From: LMUY01 sp965199005
GTDB taxonomy: Bacteria; Pseudomonadota; Alphaproteobacteria; Acetobacterales; Acetobacteraceae
Length of the DNA stretch: 64,000 nucleotides
Direction: 5' to 3'
NCBI GenBank assembly: GCA_965199005.1
Contig: CBDAQK010000007.1
Coordinates: 310,001-374,000, forward strand
Every line of letters begins with the position of its first letter. The first letter of the stretch is position 1. Of this stretch, positions 33,162 to 41,799 are shown in pieces. Position numbers and translations under genes: made by a program. The notes beneath the pieces are model-generated. The model was given only the letters and a program-made list of their open reading frames with translations, did not search any database and was not told the DNA's origin.

Positions 33162-34715
33162 ATGATTGATCCGCGCTCCACCGCCAACGCCGCGCTGACG
33201 GTGACGGAACAGACCGAATTGCTGGTGGTGGGCGCCGGGCCGGCGGGGCTGGCGGCGGCGATCGGCGCGGCGCGGCATGGCATGAAGGTCGTCCTGGTGG
33301 ACGAGAACCCCGTGTCCGCCGAGACCATGGGCGATGACATTCCGCTGCATTTCGGCCAGCGCATGAGTGGCGCCGTGCGCAACCGCACCGCCATGACCGA
33401 GGCTATCCTCGCCAGCGAACCCCTGTTGGCCGATGCGCTGGAGGCCGGCGTGGATGTCCGGCTCGGGACCGCCGTATGGGGGTTGTATGCCAACGGGTCC
33501 AGTGTTGGTTGGCTGCCGGGGAAGGTGGCCGGGCTGGCGAACGGGGAGGCGTCGTGGATGCTCGGCTTCCAGTCTGCCATCGTGGCCACCGGGCGGCGCG
33601 ACATGGGGCTGGCGTTTCCCGGCTGGGAGTTGCCCGGCATCATGGGCGCTACGGCGGCCGAGCGCCTGGCCCGGTACGGCGCCTTGGCCGCGCAACGCGC
33701 CATCGTGCTCGGGTCTTCGGCAGAGGCCTTGCTGGCAGCGTTGGCGATGCATCGCGCCGGGGTCGCCGTCGCCGCAATGGTGGAGCAGGCGGCGGCGCCG
33801 ATCGGCCCTGCTTCCCTGCTGGCGGAATTGGCGCAGACCGGTATTCCCCTGCTGACCCGGCACGTCGTCGGGGCCGCGGAGGGCACCGTGGAGAGCGTCA
33901 CCGGTGCCGTGCTGGTGGCGTTGGACGCGGAGGGGCGGCGCGTTGTGGCCAGCCAGACGAAGATGGCCTGCGACACCATCGTCCTCGGCGTTGGAACGGT
34001 GCCGGTGATTGAATTGCTCGATGCGATTGGTTGCCGTTCTGCGTTTCTGCCCGGCCGTGGCGGCCATGTTCCGGTCACGGACGAGTTTCAGCGGACCTCG
34101 GTGCCGGGCATCTATGCGGTGGGCGACTGCGCCGGTGTTTGGGCGGAAAAATCCGCTGACCGCGCGGTGGCCGAGGCAGAAGGATTGCAGGCCTGCAACC
34201 ATTTGGCCGGGCATCCCGGAACCCCACTCCCGGCGCCGCCGGTAGCCGCATCGCTTGCCGAATATCGGCTGGCCTGGGTGCGCAGCATGGTGGTGGAGGG
34301 TGCCGCGGCCGAGGAGCCGCATGTCTGCCAATGTGAGGCGGTGACGGCGCGGGACATCCTGGAGGTGCGGCCGCCACGGTATCTGAATTGGGGGCGCCCG
34401 CTGCGCAACAGTGCGGATTTGCCGGCGCTGCTCGGCAACGGGCCGCCGAACCCGGACCAGGTGAAACGCTTGACCCGCGCCGGCATGGGCCTGTGCCAGG
34501 GCCGCCGTTGCCGCGAGCAGGTGGCGGCGCTGCTGGCCCTCGGCGCCGGGATGCCATTGGCGGACGTGCCCTTGGCGACGCATCGTGCCCCGGTGCGGCC
34601 GATCTCCCTCGGGCTCGCCGGGTCGCTGCCGGAATCGGCCGAGATGGCGGCGCATTGGGATATCTGGTTCGGGATTCCCGGCCAGGTCACGTCCTATTGG
34701 GATATCAAGCCATGA
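33162..34715 (+). CDS. FAD/NAD(P)-dependent dehydrogenase alpha subunit (OoxA/HcnB-like) with Fer2_BFD domain
   Basis: A 517-residue flavoprotein. The FAD dinucleotide motif is VVGAGPAGLAAAIGAARHG. A second nucleotide site (IVLGSSAEALLAALAMHRAG) and the YAVGDCAG flavin motif complete the pyridine-nucleotide oxidoreductase fold. Residues about 385-465 are a BFD-like [2Fe-2S] domain with CQCEAVTARDI and MGLCQGRRCREQ. This matches the A subunit of opine oxidases, HcnB and D-hydroxyproline dehydrogenases. It is coupled by ATGA to the B subunit and lies just downstream of the transporter, so it probably oxidises the imported compound. Confidence 0.85.
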   Translation: MIDPRSTANAALTVTEQTELLVVGAGPAGLAAAIGAARHGMKVVLVDENPVSAETMGDDIPLHFGQRMSGAVRNRTAMTEAILASEPLLADALEAGVDVRLGTAVWGLYANGSSVGWLPGKVAGLANGEASWMLGFQSAIVATGRRDMGLAFPGWELPGIMGATAAERLARYGALAAQRAIVLGSSAEALLAALAMHRAGVAVAAMVEQAAAPIGPASLLAELAQTGIPLLTRHVVGAAEGTVESVTGAVLVALDAEGRRVVASQTKMACDTIVLGVGTVPVIELLDAIGCRSAFLPGRGGHVPVTDEFQRTSVPGIYAVGDCAGVWAEKSADRAVAEAEGLQACNHLAGHPGTPLPAPPVAASLAEYRLAWVRSMVVEGAAAEEPHVCQCEAVTARDILEVRPPRYLNWGRPLRNSADLPALLGNGPPNPDQVKRLTRAGMGLCQGRRCREQVAALLALGAGMPLADVPLATHRAPVRPISLGLAGSLPESAEMAAHWDIWFGIPGQVTSYWDIKP

Positions 34716-35878
34716 CAGATCTGGCTGGCGCCAGCGTCGTCATCGTCGGCGGCGGCGCCACCGGGCTCAGCGCGTCCTGGTGGTTGGCGCGGGCCGGGGT
34801 GGACGTGCTGGTGGTCGACAAGGGCATTGTCGCCTGGGAGGCATCGGGCCGCAATGGCGGTGGCTGCACCCACGCCTTCAGCCCGTTGTTTCGCGAGGAG
34901 CAGCGGCTCTGGCCCCAAATGGACCAGTTGCTGGGCTATCCGACCGAGTTTTCACCCGGTCGCATCCGCATCGCCATGAACGAGGCGCAGTGGGCCGACA
35001 CCCACCGCGGCGTTCGCAACGGCAAGCATCACGGCATGCAGAGCGAGCGCCTGGACATGGCCCAGTTGCGCGAGTTGGTGCCGCTGGTGGCCGACGACGT
35101 GTATGGCGCGTGGTGGCACCATTATGGCGGCCACGCCAATCCGCACCGGACGGTGCAGGGCTATGCCTGGGCGATGCAGGACCATGGCGGGCATATCATG
35201 CAGCACACCACCGTACTCGATATCGAGGTTCGCAGCGGCAAGGCGGTGGCGGTGCAGACCGACCGCGGGCGGCTGGGGTGCGACATGCTGGTTTTGGCGG
35301 CCGGGCCGCAAACGGCCAAGCTGGCGGCGATGCTGGGCGTGAGCGTGCCGATGGTCGCCGCCCGGGCCGAAATGATCGTGACCGAGCCGCTGCCGCTGAT
35401 GCCGGTCGGCGGTGCCGATGGAAACGGCCTTTATGGGCGGCAGACCTTGCGCGGCAACCTCGCCTATGGTGGCGGCCCGCATGAATGGCTGGACGAGAGC
35501 GAGGGCATGGGGGTGCCTCCACGCACCAGCACGCCGCTGATGGGCAACATTGCCGGCCACCTCGCCGAGATGTTCCCGCGGGCGCGGCATGCCCGCATCA
35601 TCAGAAGTTGGGGCGGCATCATCGAGAACACCCCCGATGGCCGCCCGGTGATCGAGCGGCTGGCCGATCCGTCCAATGTCGTCGTCGCCTCGCTGTCCAG
35701 CATCGGCTTCGGCCTGTCGCCCGCCTCTGGCCATGCGGTGCAGGAATTGGTGACGGATGGGGTGTGCCATTGCGCCGACATAAGCACGCTGAGCTTGTCT
35801 CGGTTTGGTGCGCTGGAGGCGGACTGGGCGGAGCGGCGCGGCTGGCGCCGGGTTGACGTAGGGGGAACCGAGACATGA
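34712..35878 (+). CDS. DAO-family FAD oxidoreductase beta subunit (OoxB/HcnC-like)
   Basis: A 388-residue D-amino-acid-oxidase-family flavoprotein. The FAD site is VVIVGGGATGLSASWWLARAG, followed by EASGRNGGGCTHAF, and the C-terminal signature is SWGGIIENTPDGRPVI...GLSPASGHAVQEL. It is expected to carry the amine-oxidising active site, passing electrons to the [2Fe-2S]-containing A subunit encoded directly upstream. The start and stop each overlap a neighbour as ATGA. Opines, N-substituted amino acids, glycine or cyclic imino acids are all possible substrates. Confidence 0.86.
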   Translation: MTDLAGASVVIVGGGATGLSASWWLARAGVDVLVVDKGIVAWEASGRNGGGCTHAFSPLFREEQRLWPQMDQLLGYPTEFSPGRIRIAMNEAQWADTHRGVRNGKHHGMQSERLDMAQLRELVPLVADDVYGAWWHHYGGHANPHRTVQGYAWAMQDHGGHIMQHTTVLDIEVRSGKAVAVQTDRGRLGCDMLVLAAGPQTAKLAAMLGVSVPMVAARAEMIVTEPLPLMPVGGADGNGLYGRQTLRGNLAYGGGPHEWLDESEGMGVPPRTSTPLMGNIAGHLAEMFPRARHARIIRSWGGIIENTPDGRPVIERLADPSNVVVASLSSIGFGLSPASGHAVQELVTDGVCHCADISTLSLSRFGALEADWAERRGWRRVDVGGTET

Positions 35879-36888
35879 GCACCGGCAAGCCGATCTACGT
35901 GTCCTTCCTCAACGGGCCGGACATCGCCGAACTGCATCTGAGCGATGACGAGATATTGGAGGCGATCGAAACCAGCCTGGCCGCCCAGGGGCGCGGCGAA
36001 ACGGTGATCGAACCGCGGGTGCATCTGAAGCCCAACCCGGACGTGCACGGCCACTTCAACGTGCTGCGCGGTGCGATCGGGGCGCCGATCGACCGGGCCG
36101 GGGTGAAGATCGTCAGCGATTACGTCTATAATTATGAACAGGGTCTGCCCTCCGAAATGGCGATCCTGGCGCTGTTCGATCCCTCCAACGGGATGCCGCG
36201 GGCGATCCTGGACGCGGCCCATATCACGGATATGCGGACCGGGGCGGTGACGGCGGTCGGTGCCAAATATTTGGCGCGAAAGGGCTCGCGCGTGCTGGGG
36301 CATATCGGGGCGCGAGGCAGCGCGTATTGGAATGTCCGGCTGCTGGACCGGTTGTTCAACTTCGATGAAATTCGCGTGCATTCCAAGCGGGTGGAGAGCC
36401 AAACCGCCTTCGCAGCGCGCCTCTCGCACGACCTCGGCAAGCCGGTCCATGCCATGAGCAGTTGGCAGGCGACGATCGAGGGGGCCGATATCGTGGTGGA
36501 GGCGTCCCGGTTGCTGGCGCCGGAGCCGTTGCTGCAGACCGAGTGGATCAAGCCCGGCGCCTTCGTCGTTCCCTATGGCACGATGAGCGCGCTGGAGCTG
36601 TCGCTGACGGACGTGATGGCGAAGCTGGTGGTGGATGATTGGGGCCAGTGCAAAGGCGGGCCCTACGGCGCCATGCGTCAGCATGTGAATGCGGGCAAAT
36701 TGTCGGAAACGACGCTCTATGCGGAGATGGGCCAGATCGTCGCCGGGTTGAAGCCGGGGCGTGAGACCGAGGATGAGCGGATCTTGTTCTGGCATCGCGG
36801 ATTATCGCTGTCCGACATCGCGCTGGGGCATGCGATGTTGGCCAAGGCGGAGCGGCTGGGCATCGGGCAGCGCTTGCGCTGGTCGTGA
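35875..36888 (+). CDS. Ornithine cyclodeaminase/mu-crystallin family protein
   Basis: A 337-residue member of the OCD/mu-crystallin family, which includes ornithine cyclodeaminase, ketimine reductases and pyrroline-2-carboxylate reductases. Seen are the N-terminal sheet (HLSDDEILEAIETSL), FNVLRGAIGAP, GVKIVSDYVYNY, the conserved MRTGAVTAVGAKYLARKGS and a Rossmann part with GHIGARGSAYWNVRLLDRLF. Placed after a two-subunit amine dehydrogenase, a ketimine-reductase or opine-processing role is more plausible than true ornithine cyclisation. The start overlaps the preceding stop as ATGA. Confidence 0.87.
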   Translation: MSTGKPIYVSFLNGPDIAELHLSDDEILEAIETSLAAQGRGETVIEPRVHLKPNPDVHGHFNVLRGAIGAPIDRAGVKIVSDYVYNYEQGLPSEMAILALFDPSNGMPRAILDAAHITDMRTGAVTAVGAKYLARKGSRVLGHIGARGSAYWNVRLLDRLFNFDEIRVHSKRVESQTAFAARLSHDLGKPVHAMSSWQATIEGADIVVEASRLLAPEPLLQTEWIKPGAFVVPYGTMSALELSLTDVMAKLVVDDWGQCKGGPYGAMRQHVNAGKLSETTLYAEMGQIVAGLKPGRETEDERILFWHRGLSLSDIALGHAMLAKAERLGIGQRLRWS

Positions 36889-37697
36889 TGCCCATCGCCA
36901 ATGCGCGGATGTACTCGGTGGCACCTGCCGCCGGGGCTGCGTGGCGGCGGTTGCTGGACCATGCGGTGGCTCGGGCGGGGATTACGATGGCGGTGGTCGA
37001 CCATCCGCCACCCGCCGGGTTGCCGGAGTTGTGGGCGCGGCCCGATTTGGGGTGCGTGTTCATGTGCGGTTGGCCGTTCGCACAGGAGGGCGGTGTCCGG
37101 CCCATCGTCGCGGCTCCCGTGCCATCCGCGGAATGGAGTGCGGGGCGGCCCGTTTATCGGGCTGAGTTCGTCGTGGCAGCACGGTCCCCGTTCTGGACGC
37201 TGGACGATGTGCTGGGCCGGCGGTTCGCCTTCAACGCTCGGCACAGCCATTCTGGGTGGAACCTGCCACTCGCCCATTTGGCGCGGATTGGGGCTCCGCC
37301 GTTTGCCGCGCTGGTTGGCCCGTTCGTCACCCACCAGGCGTCCATCGCGGCGGTGGTCGCCGGCGAGGCCGATGTCGCATGCATCGACAGCCTGGTGCTG
37401 GGCTTGTTGCGGCTGCACGATACGGGCCTGGCGGCTGCGGTGCGCGTTGTCGGCGCGACGCATGAGAGCCCCATCCCGCTTTTCGTCGGCGCCGATCCGC
37501 GGCATGGTGACCCGTTGATGGCGGCGGATCGCGATAGCCTGCGCCGGACGCTGGTGGCGCTGGATGGGGATGCGACTGGCCGCGACCTTTTGGAGGCTGT
37601 GGCCTTGATGGGGTTTGCCACAGTTGAGCCGGGAGACTACGCAGTGACGCTAGAGGGTGAGGGCGTTCATCAGACCGAGATGTTTCTCCATGGATAG
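36888..37697 (+). CDS. PhnD/SsuA/transferrin-like substrate-binding domain protein without signal peptide
   Basis: A 269-residue protein resembling periplasmic binding proteins for phosphate or phosphonate esters: WARPDLGCVFMCGWPFAQEG, GRRFAFNARHSHSGWN, and the diagnostic VVAGEADVACIDSLVLGLL. No signal peptide or lipobox is present, so it would be cytoplasmic. This subclass is widespread, but its role (sensor, chaperone or enzyme) is unsettled. ATG 36888 overlaps the OCD stop by one base; a GTG at 36885 is also possible. The last 48 bases overlap the convergent vapC gene. Confidence 0.76.
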   Translation: MPIANARMYSVAPAAGAAWRRLLDHAVARAGITMAVVDHPPPAGLPELWARPDLGCVFMCGWPFAQEGGVRPIVAAPVPSAEWSAGRPVYRAEFVVAARSPFWTLDDVLGRRFAFNARHSHSGWNLPLAHLARIGAPPFAALVGPFVTHQASIAAVVAGEADVACIDSLVLGLLRLHDTGLAAAVRVVGATHESPIPLFVGADPRHGDPLMAADRDSLRRTLVALDGDATGRDLLEAVALMGFATVEPGDYAVTLEGEGVHQTEMFLHG

Positions 37698-38051
37698 AAA
37701 ATCCCGGTCATTGTGGAGAAGCGCAAACTCGTTTTCGATGCAGTAGGTGCCGATTATCATGTCGATCGTCTTTCGGATCGTTGCTCCCATACTGCGCAGC
37801 GTCCGGTAATTGCGCGCGGACTGCACTGCCAGCGGGATGGAGAGCATCGTGCGAAGCTCGAAGTGACGCAATTGTCGTTCTATCGTTGTGGCTGCCGCCT
37901 CGTTCGGCGTGCCTTGCAGTAATTCGGTCACGATGAGATCGCCCACCACGATCCGTCGGCGGATAGAGAGCGACCGCAAGTGCTTCACGTGTGGGCGGTC
38001 TTCATAGTTACGAAAGTGGTCGATCCAGACGGAGGTGTCGACGACAATCAC
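37650..38051 (-). CDS. vapC: PIN-domain toxin VapC
   Basis: A 133-residue PIN-domain ribonuclease of a type II toxin-antitoxin pair. The acidic residues that bind Mg2+ are visible as MIVVDTSVWIDHF (Asp5), VTELLQG (Glu), TIDMIIGTYC (Asp) and HNDRDF (Asp). The GTG start at 38051 overlaps the vapB stop as GTGA, the usual coupling in VapBC operons. The base composition is less GC-rich than in flanking genes, consistent with acquisition. Its 3' end overlaps the PhnD-like gene. Confidence 0.9.
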   Translation of the reverse strand: MIVVDTSVWIDHFRNYEDRPHVKHLRSLSIRRRIVVGDLIVTELLQGTPNEAAATTIERQLRHFELRTMLSIPLAVQSARNYRTLRSMGATIRKTIDMIIGTYCIENEFALLHNDRDFLSMEKHLGLMNALTL

Positions 38052-38248
38052 GTTGGCTTATTGGTCCGCATGTCATCGAGATCGCCAATCCAGCCCACAC
38101 CCGCCAACGCGTCGACGGCCTGCTTCTGGCGTCTCAAGCTTACCAGCAATCGCAGCCCATCTTCGACTGTAGCTTTTTTAGTGCTCTGACCAGTGATGGC
38201 CATCGCTTCCGCCAAAAGTGCGTCGTCGATGTCGATATTGGTCCGCAT
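38048..38248 (-). CDS. vapB: VapB-type antitoxin
   Basis: A 66-residue antitoxin with a ribbon-helix-helix-like N-terminus (MRTNIDIDDALLAEAMAITG) followed by TVEDGLRLLVSLRRQ, typical of VapB partners (DUF2191 type). It should neutralise the adjacent VapC and repress its own promoter. ATG 38248 has GAGG five bases upstream; a longer in-frame reading starting at 38338 is unlikely because the DNA-binding strand is normally at the extreme N-terminus. Confidence 0.87.
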   Translation of the reverse strand: MRTNIDIDDALLAEAMAITGQSTKKATVEDGLRLLVSLRRQKQAVDALAGVGWIGDLDDMRTNKPT

Positions 38249-38316
38249 GACCGCCTCGTGTGTATGAGACGCAGATTTATACACATCGAGGATGGGATAT
38301 GCAAACTTCCGATCAG

Positions 38317-38685
38317 CTACGATCCGGCTGAACGACAAACAGCTTCGATGTTGTGGCCATCGGGATCCAGGACAAAGGCACCATAGTACTTTGGGTGATA
38401 CTGCGGCCGTAAGCCGGGTGCGCCATTGTCGCGCCCACCGTGGGTTAACGCAGCGGCATAGAACCGGTCCACGCTCGGCCGGTCCTCAGCAGCGAAAGCG
38501 ACGTGAACGCCCGTGATCGGCGACGTCTTGACGCCGATCCAGAAAAACGCCTTGCCACCAGCGCCGTAGCCCGCGAACGTGGCATCCTCGGCGCGTTTGG
38601 TAATGCCGAGCACCCCGAGGGCGGCGTCGTAAAACGCTTTCGACCGCCCGATGTCCGTCACGCCGATCGTCACATGGTCCAGCAT
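38317..38685 (-). CDS. VOC (glyoxalase/bleomycin-resistance) family protein
   Basis: A 122-residue single vicinal-oxygen-chelate unit. It has MLDHVTIGVTDIGRSKAFYDAAL at the N-terminus (His metal ligand), HVAFAAEDRPSVDRFYAAAL in the second module and FVLDPDGHNIEAVC at the end (acidic ligand). Such proteins act on diverse substrates, and the function is not deducible. AAGG precedes ATG 38685. It follows the aminotransferase gene by five bases on the same strand and may be cotranscribed. Confidence 0.86.
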   Translation of the reverse strand: MLDHVTIGVTDIGRSKAFYDAALGVLGITKRAEDATFAGYGAGGKAFFWIGVKTSPITGVHVAFAAEDRPSVDRFYAAALTHGGRDNGAPGLRPQYHPKYYGAFVLDPDGHNIEAVCRSAGS

Positions 38686-38690
38686 CGGCC

Positions 38691-39920
38691 TTACCGTACG
38701 ATGTGGCGGAAGCCGGCCTCTGCCGCGACCAGGGCCGCGTCGATATCGGCCTCGGTATGCGCGCAGGACAGGAACATATTGTGCTTCGGATGGAAGTACG
38801 CCCCATGCCGCAGCGCCTCCGTGCAAAAGGCGGAGCCGCGTTGCCAGTCAGTGTCGTCCGCGAACAGCAGCGTGGGCATTTGCACCGGACCGCTCTGGTC
38901 GATGCGCAGGCCGTGATGCCGGGCGCGCTCCTCCAACCCCTGCCGCAACCGCTCGCCCATCGCCTTCATTTGGGCCGGGCCATCGATGCGGCGCAGTTCG
39001 GTGAGCGTGGCCAGTGCGGCGGCCATTGGCACGGCGCCGCACCAGAACGACCCCGTGGTGAAGACCTGCGTCGCCGCCTCGCGAAACCGCTCCCGCCCCG
39101 TAACGGCGGCCAAGGCGTGGCCATTCGCGATCGCCTTGCTCCAGGCCGCCAAATCCGGCTGGATACCCATCGTCTCCCAGGAACCGCCCAGATGCAGCCG
39201 GAACCCGGCCCGCACGTCGTCCAAAATCAGGGCCGCGCCGGTTTCGTCGCAGAGGTCGCGCACCCGGCGGGCGAACGCCAGCGTCGGGAGTTGCTGCGGC
39301 AGGCCGAAATCATGCTTGAAGGCGGACACGAGGATAGCCGCCAAATCCCCGCCTGCCTGTTCAACCGCGGCCTCCAGGCTTGGACCGTCGTTATAGTCGA
39401 AATAAAGCAAATGGGCGCGGTCCTCGGCCGTCACGCCGGCGACGCTGGGGGAGCACCAGGGGACGGCGCCGTGATAGGCGCCCCGGGCGACGATGACTTT
39501 GCGCCGTCCCGTCTGGGCGCGCGCGATGGTGACGGCGGTGGTGGTCGCGTCGCTGCCGTTCTTGCCGAAAATGCACCAATCCGCGTGGGGGATAAGGTCC
39601 ACCAGCAACTCCGCGAGGTCGACCAACACGGGAGATGGGCCGTTCATGCAGTCGCCCAGCCCGCGTTGCTCTGCCACCGCGGCCTCTACCGCCGGGTGGT
39701 GGTGGCCCAGAATGACCGGTCCCCAGGAACACATGAAATCGATGAACTCGCGCCCGTCCACATCGACCAGCCGGCAACCTTGCGCGCGGGTGAAATATTG
39801 CGGATAGCCATCCGGCAGCTTGGCGGCGTCCATATGGCCCCACAACCCGCCGGGTATCACACGGTGGGCACGCGCCCGGAGCGCGGTGTCGATGGAGTTG
39901 GTGCGCAGGTCGTTGCTCAT
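38691..39920 (-). CDS. Class III PLP aminotransferase (glutamate-1-semialdehyde aminomutase-like)
   Basis: About 409 residues. Family features are RAHRVIPGG at the N-terminus, VDVDGREFIDFMCSWGPVILGHHHP and FGKNGSDATTTAVTIAR (phosphate-binding turn). AALILDDVRAGFR contains the PLP ring Asp, and WSKAIANGHALAAV the Schiff-base Lys. It resembles GSA aminomutases, but the catabolic neighbourhood and a second such gene at 43297-44589 argue against tetrapyrrole synthesis. ATG 39920 is used; a GTG at 39944, overlapping the aldolase stop as GTGA, would add eight residues. Confidence 0.87.
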   Translation of the reverse strand: MSNDLRTNSIDTALRARAHRVIPGGLWGHMDAAKLPDGYPQYFTRAQGCRLVDVDGREFIDFMCSWGPVILGHHHPAVEAAVAEQRGLGDCMNGPSPVLVDLAELLVDLIPHADWCIFGKNGSDATTTAVTIARAQTGRRKVIVARGAYHGAVPWCSPSVAGVTAEDRAHLLYFDYNDGPSLEAAVEQAGGDLAAILVSAFKHDFGLPQQLPTLAFARRVRDLCDETGAALILDDVRAGFRLHLGGSWETMGIQPDLAAWSKAIANGHALAAVTGRERFREAATQVFTTGSFWCGAVPMAAALATLTELRRIDGPAQMKAMGERLRQGLEERARHHGLRIDQSGPVQMPTLLFADDTDWQRGSAFCTEALRHGAYFHPKHNMFLSCAHTEADIDAALVAAEAGFRHIVR

Positions 39921-39940
39921 ACCCTGATATATCCTATCGT

Positions 39941-40579
39941 TCACCCGCTTTGAACGGAACTATAGCTGCGGAAACGCGCATGCGCCGCCGCAATCTCCGC
40001 CGGGCTCAGCAGGCGCGGCGACCCGGCGCCACGGGCAAGCAGATATTGGCGCACCAAGGTCTCCAGCGCCAAGGCCGTCGCAAGCGCGGCCGCCGGGTCG
40101 CGTCCGTGACAGATCATGCCGTGGTTGCCCAGCAGGCAGGCCGTGCGACCCTCCAGCGCCGCCACGGCGGAGGCGGCGAGGGCGGGTGTGCCGAACGTCG
40201 CATAGGGCGCGCATCGCACATCCGCCCCACCGAACGCGACGATCATGTAATGGAAAGGCGGCAAATCCTCCCCCAGGCAGGCCAGCGCGGTGCAGGCATC
40301 GGCATGGGTGTGCACGATGGCGCCCGCGCTGGGGCAGGCCGCGTAAATGCCTGCGTGCATCTCCCACTCGCTGGAGGGGGCGCCGTCGCCGTCCACCATC
40401 CCGTCCAGGGACATCTGCACCAACCCGGCGGCGCTGACCGTGCTGGCGGTCACGCCGGTTGGGGTAATCAGCATCCCCGGACCGCTGCGCTGGCTGACAT
40501 TCCCGCTGCTGCCGGTGTTCAGCCCAAGCCGGCCAAGCTCGCAATAGACGGCGACGATCGCATCCGCATCCGGTACCAT
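39941..40579 (-). CDS. Class II aldolase/adducin family protein
   Basis: A 212-residue zinc-dependent aldolase of the fuculose/ribulose-phosphate type. Metal and catalytic residues are visible: SSEWEMHAGIY (Glu), IVHTHADACTALACL (His pair) and LLGNHGMICHG (His). GLNTGSSGNVSQR is the phosphate-binding loop. Cleavage of a small hydroxy-keto or sugar-phosphate product is expected. ATG 40579 is the best start; in-frame methionines lie further upstream. Its end overlaps the GTG alternative start of the aminotransferase gene. Confidence 0.88.
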   Translation of the reverse strand: MVPDADAIVAVYCELGRLGLNTGSSGNVSQRSGPGMLITPTGVTASTVSAAGLVQMSLDGMVDGDGAPSSEWEMHAGIYAACPSAGAIVHTHADACTALACLGEDLPPFHYMIVAFGGADVRCAPYATFGTPALAASAVAALEGRTACLLGNHGMICHGRDPAAALATALALETLVRQYLLARGAGSPRLLSPAEIAAAHARFRSYSSVQSG

Positions 40580-40637
40580 TGTCCAGCCCCACCCCATCCG
40601 CCGCGTCGATGTCACGCGCGGCGGCGGTGGGCAAGCG

Positions 40638-41732
40638 TTAGGGCGCCGGGTGCAATTCGAGCTTCTGAATCCGCCAGTTCAGGAGTTCCGCCACAAAGAT
40701 TTCGTTTTCGGACGGGCAGGCGATTTGATGGATCCAGCCGAACTCCTTCAACTGTTTGCCCGCCTTGCCCAGCACCCCCAACACCGTGCCATCCAGCGCA
40801 AGTTTGTAGATGCGGCCTGGATAGGCGTCCGCCGCATACATCACCTGATGCGGGCCCGGCGTGATGCAAATCGCCCATGGCGAGCCGGGTGCCATCGTGC
40901 GGGTGGTTCCACCGTAGCCGGCGGCAACGCCGTTGGCATCTGGCGTCGGCCCGATCGCGGCGCGGGAGCCGGGCGGGACTGGGACGTTGATGACGATTTG
41001 ACGGAGGAATTTGCCGTCGGTGTCCAGCACTTGGATCCGCCCGTTGCCGCGGTCGGCGACATAGACGTTGTTCTGGGCATCCACGGCGATGCTGTGCGGC
41101 GTGTTGAATTGCAGCGGCCCGTTCCCCGGCGTGCCGAACGACCCGAGCCACGTGCCATCGGGCGCGACCTTGGCCACGCGGGAGTTGATGTAGCCATCGC
41201 TGATATAGCCGTTCCCCGCGCTATCCCAGGCGATGTCGGTCACCTGGCGGAACCATCCGTCGATCGGCGGTGCGGGCGGCTTCGGGTGCTTCACCGGGCC
41301 GGTATCTTCGTCCGACGCCTCCTGCTTGCGGCCGAACACCATGGCGACGCGCCCCGCAGGGGTGAATTTGATGACCATGTCGGAGCCCTTGTCGGCGGCC
41401 CAGATATTGTCCTGCGGATCGATCTTGACGGAGTGCGCGAACGACCACGCGTAGAGGTTGTGCCCGATTTCACGCATGTAAGTGCCGTCCGGATTGAACT
41501 CCAGCAACTCGGCGGCTGCGGCGGCATAGGCGGGGCCGGTCGTGTTGCCGCGGGTGAAGACGAAGACGTCCCCCGCCTTGTTGACGGCGACACCAGCCGC
41601 CTCACCCATGTACATGTCGTTCGGTAGCTTGATGAAGTCGGGAACGGAGTCGAAGGGAATTTCCGGTACGGTGGGCGCTTGCGCCAGGGCCGGAGCGGCC
41701 ATGAGTAGGAACGCTACGATCAGCCGCCGCAT
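40638..41732 (-). CDS. Exported NHL-repeat beta-propeller protein (peptidyl-alpha-hydroxyglycine lyase-like)
   Basis: A signal peptide (MRRLIVAFLLMAAPALA) is followed by a beta-propeller of about 345 residues. Repeated blades read as NNVYVADRGNGRIQVLDTDG, GNGYISDGYINSRVAKVAPDG and NIWAADKGSDMVIKF. This is the NHL/SMP-30-like pattern seen in proteins annotated as peptidyl-alpha-hydroxyglycine alpha-amidating lyases, but bacterial homologues are mostly untested. GGGGAAG lies five bases upstream of ATG 41732. It appears to head the minus-strand aldolase-aminotransferase-VOC set. Confidence 0.83.
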   Translation of the reverse strand: MRRLIVAFLLMAAPALAQAPTVPEIPFDSVPDFIKLPNDMYMGEAAGVAVNKAGDVFVFTRGNTTGPAYAAAAAELLEFNPDGTYMREIGHNLYAWSFAHSVKIDPQDNIWAADKGSDMVIKFTPAGRVAMVFGRKQEASDEDTGPVKHPKPPAPPIDGWFRQVTDIAWDSAGNGYISDGYINSRVAKVAPDGTWLGSFGTPGNGPLQFNTPHSIAVDAQNNVYVADRGNGRIQVLDTDGKFLRQIVINVPVPPGSRAAIGPTPDANGVAAGYGGTTRTMAPGSPWAICITPGPHQVMYAADAYPGRIYKLALDGTVLGVLGKAGKQLKEFGWIHQIACPSENEIFVAELLNWRIQKLELHPAP

Positions 41733-41799
41733 GACATCTTCCCCCGCGCTGCACCCGGCTCTGCGGCCGATGAAGCGATGAGGCAGACGACAGGCCCAT

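Noticed and set aside
32856..34655. A 599-codon minus-strand frame opposite the flavoprotein gene
   Set aside because: It is a compositional shadow of a well-supported FAD/[2Fe-2S] protein and has no recognisable motif.
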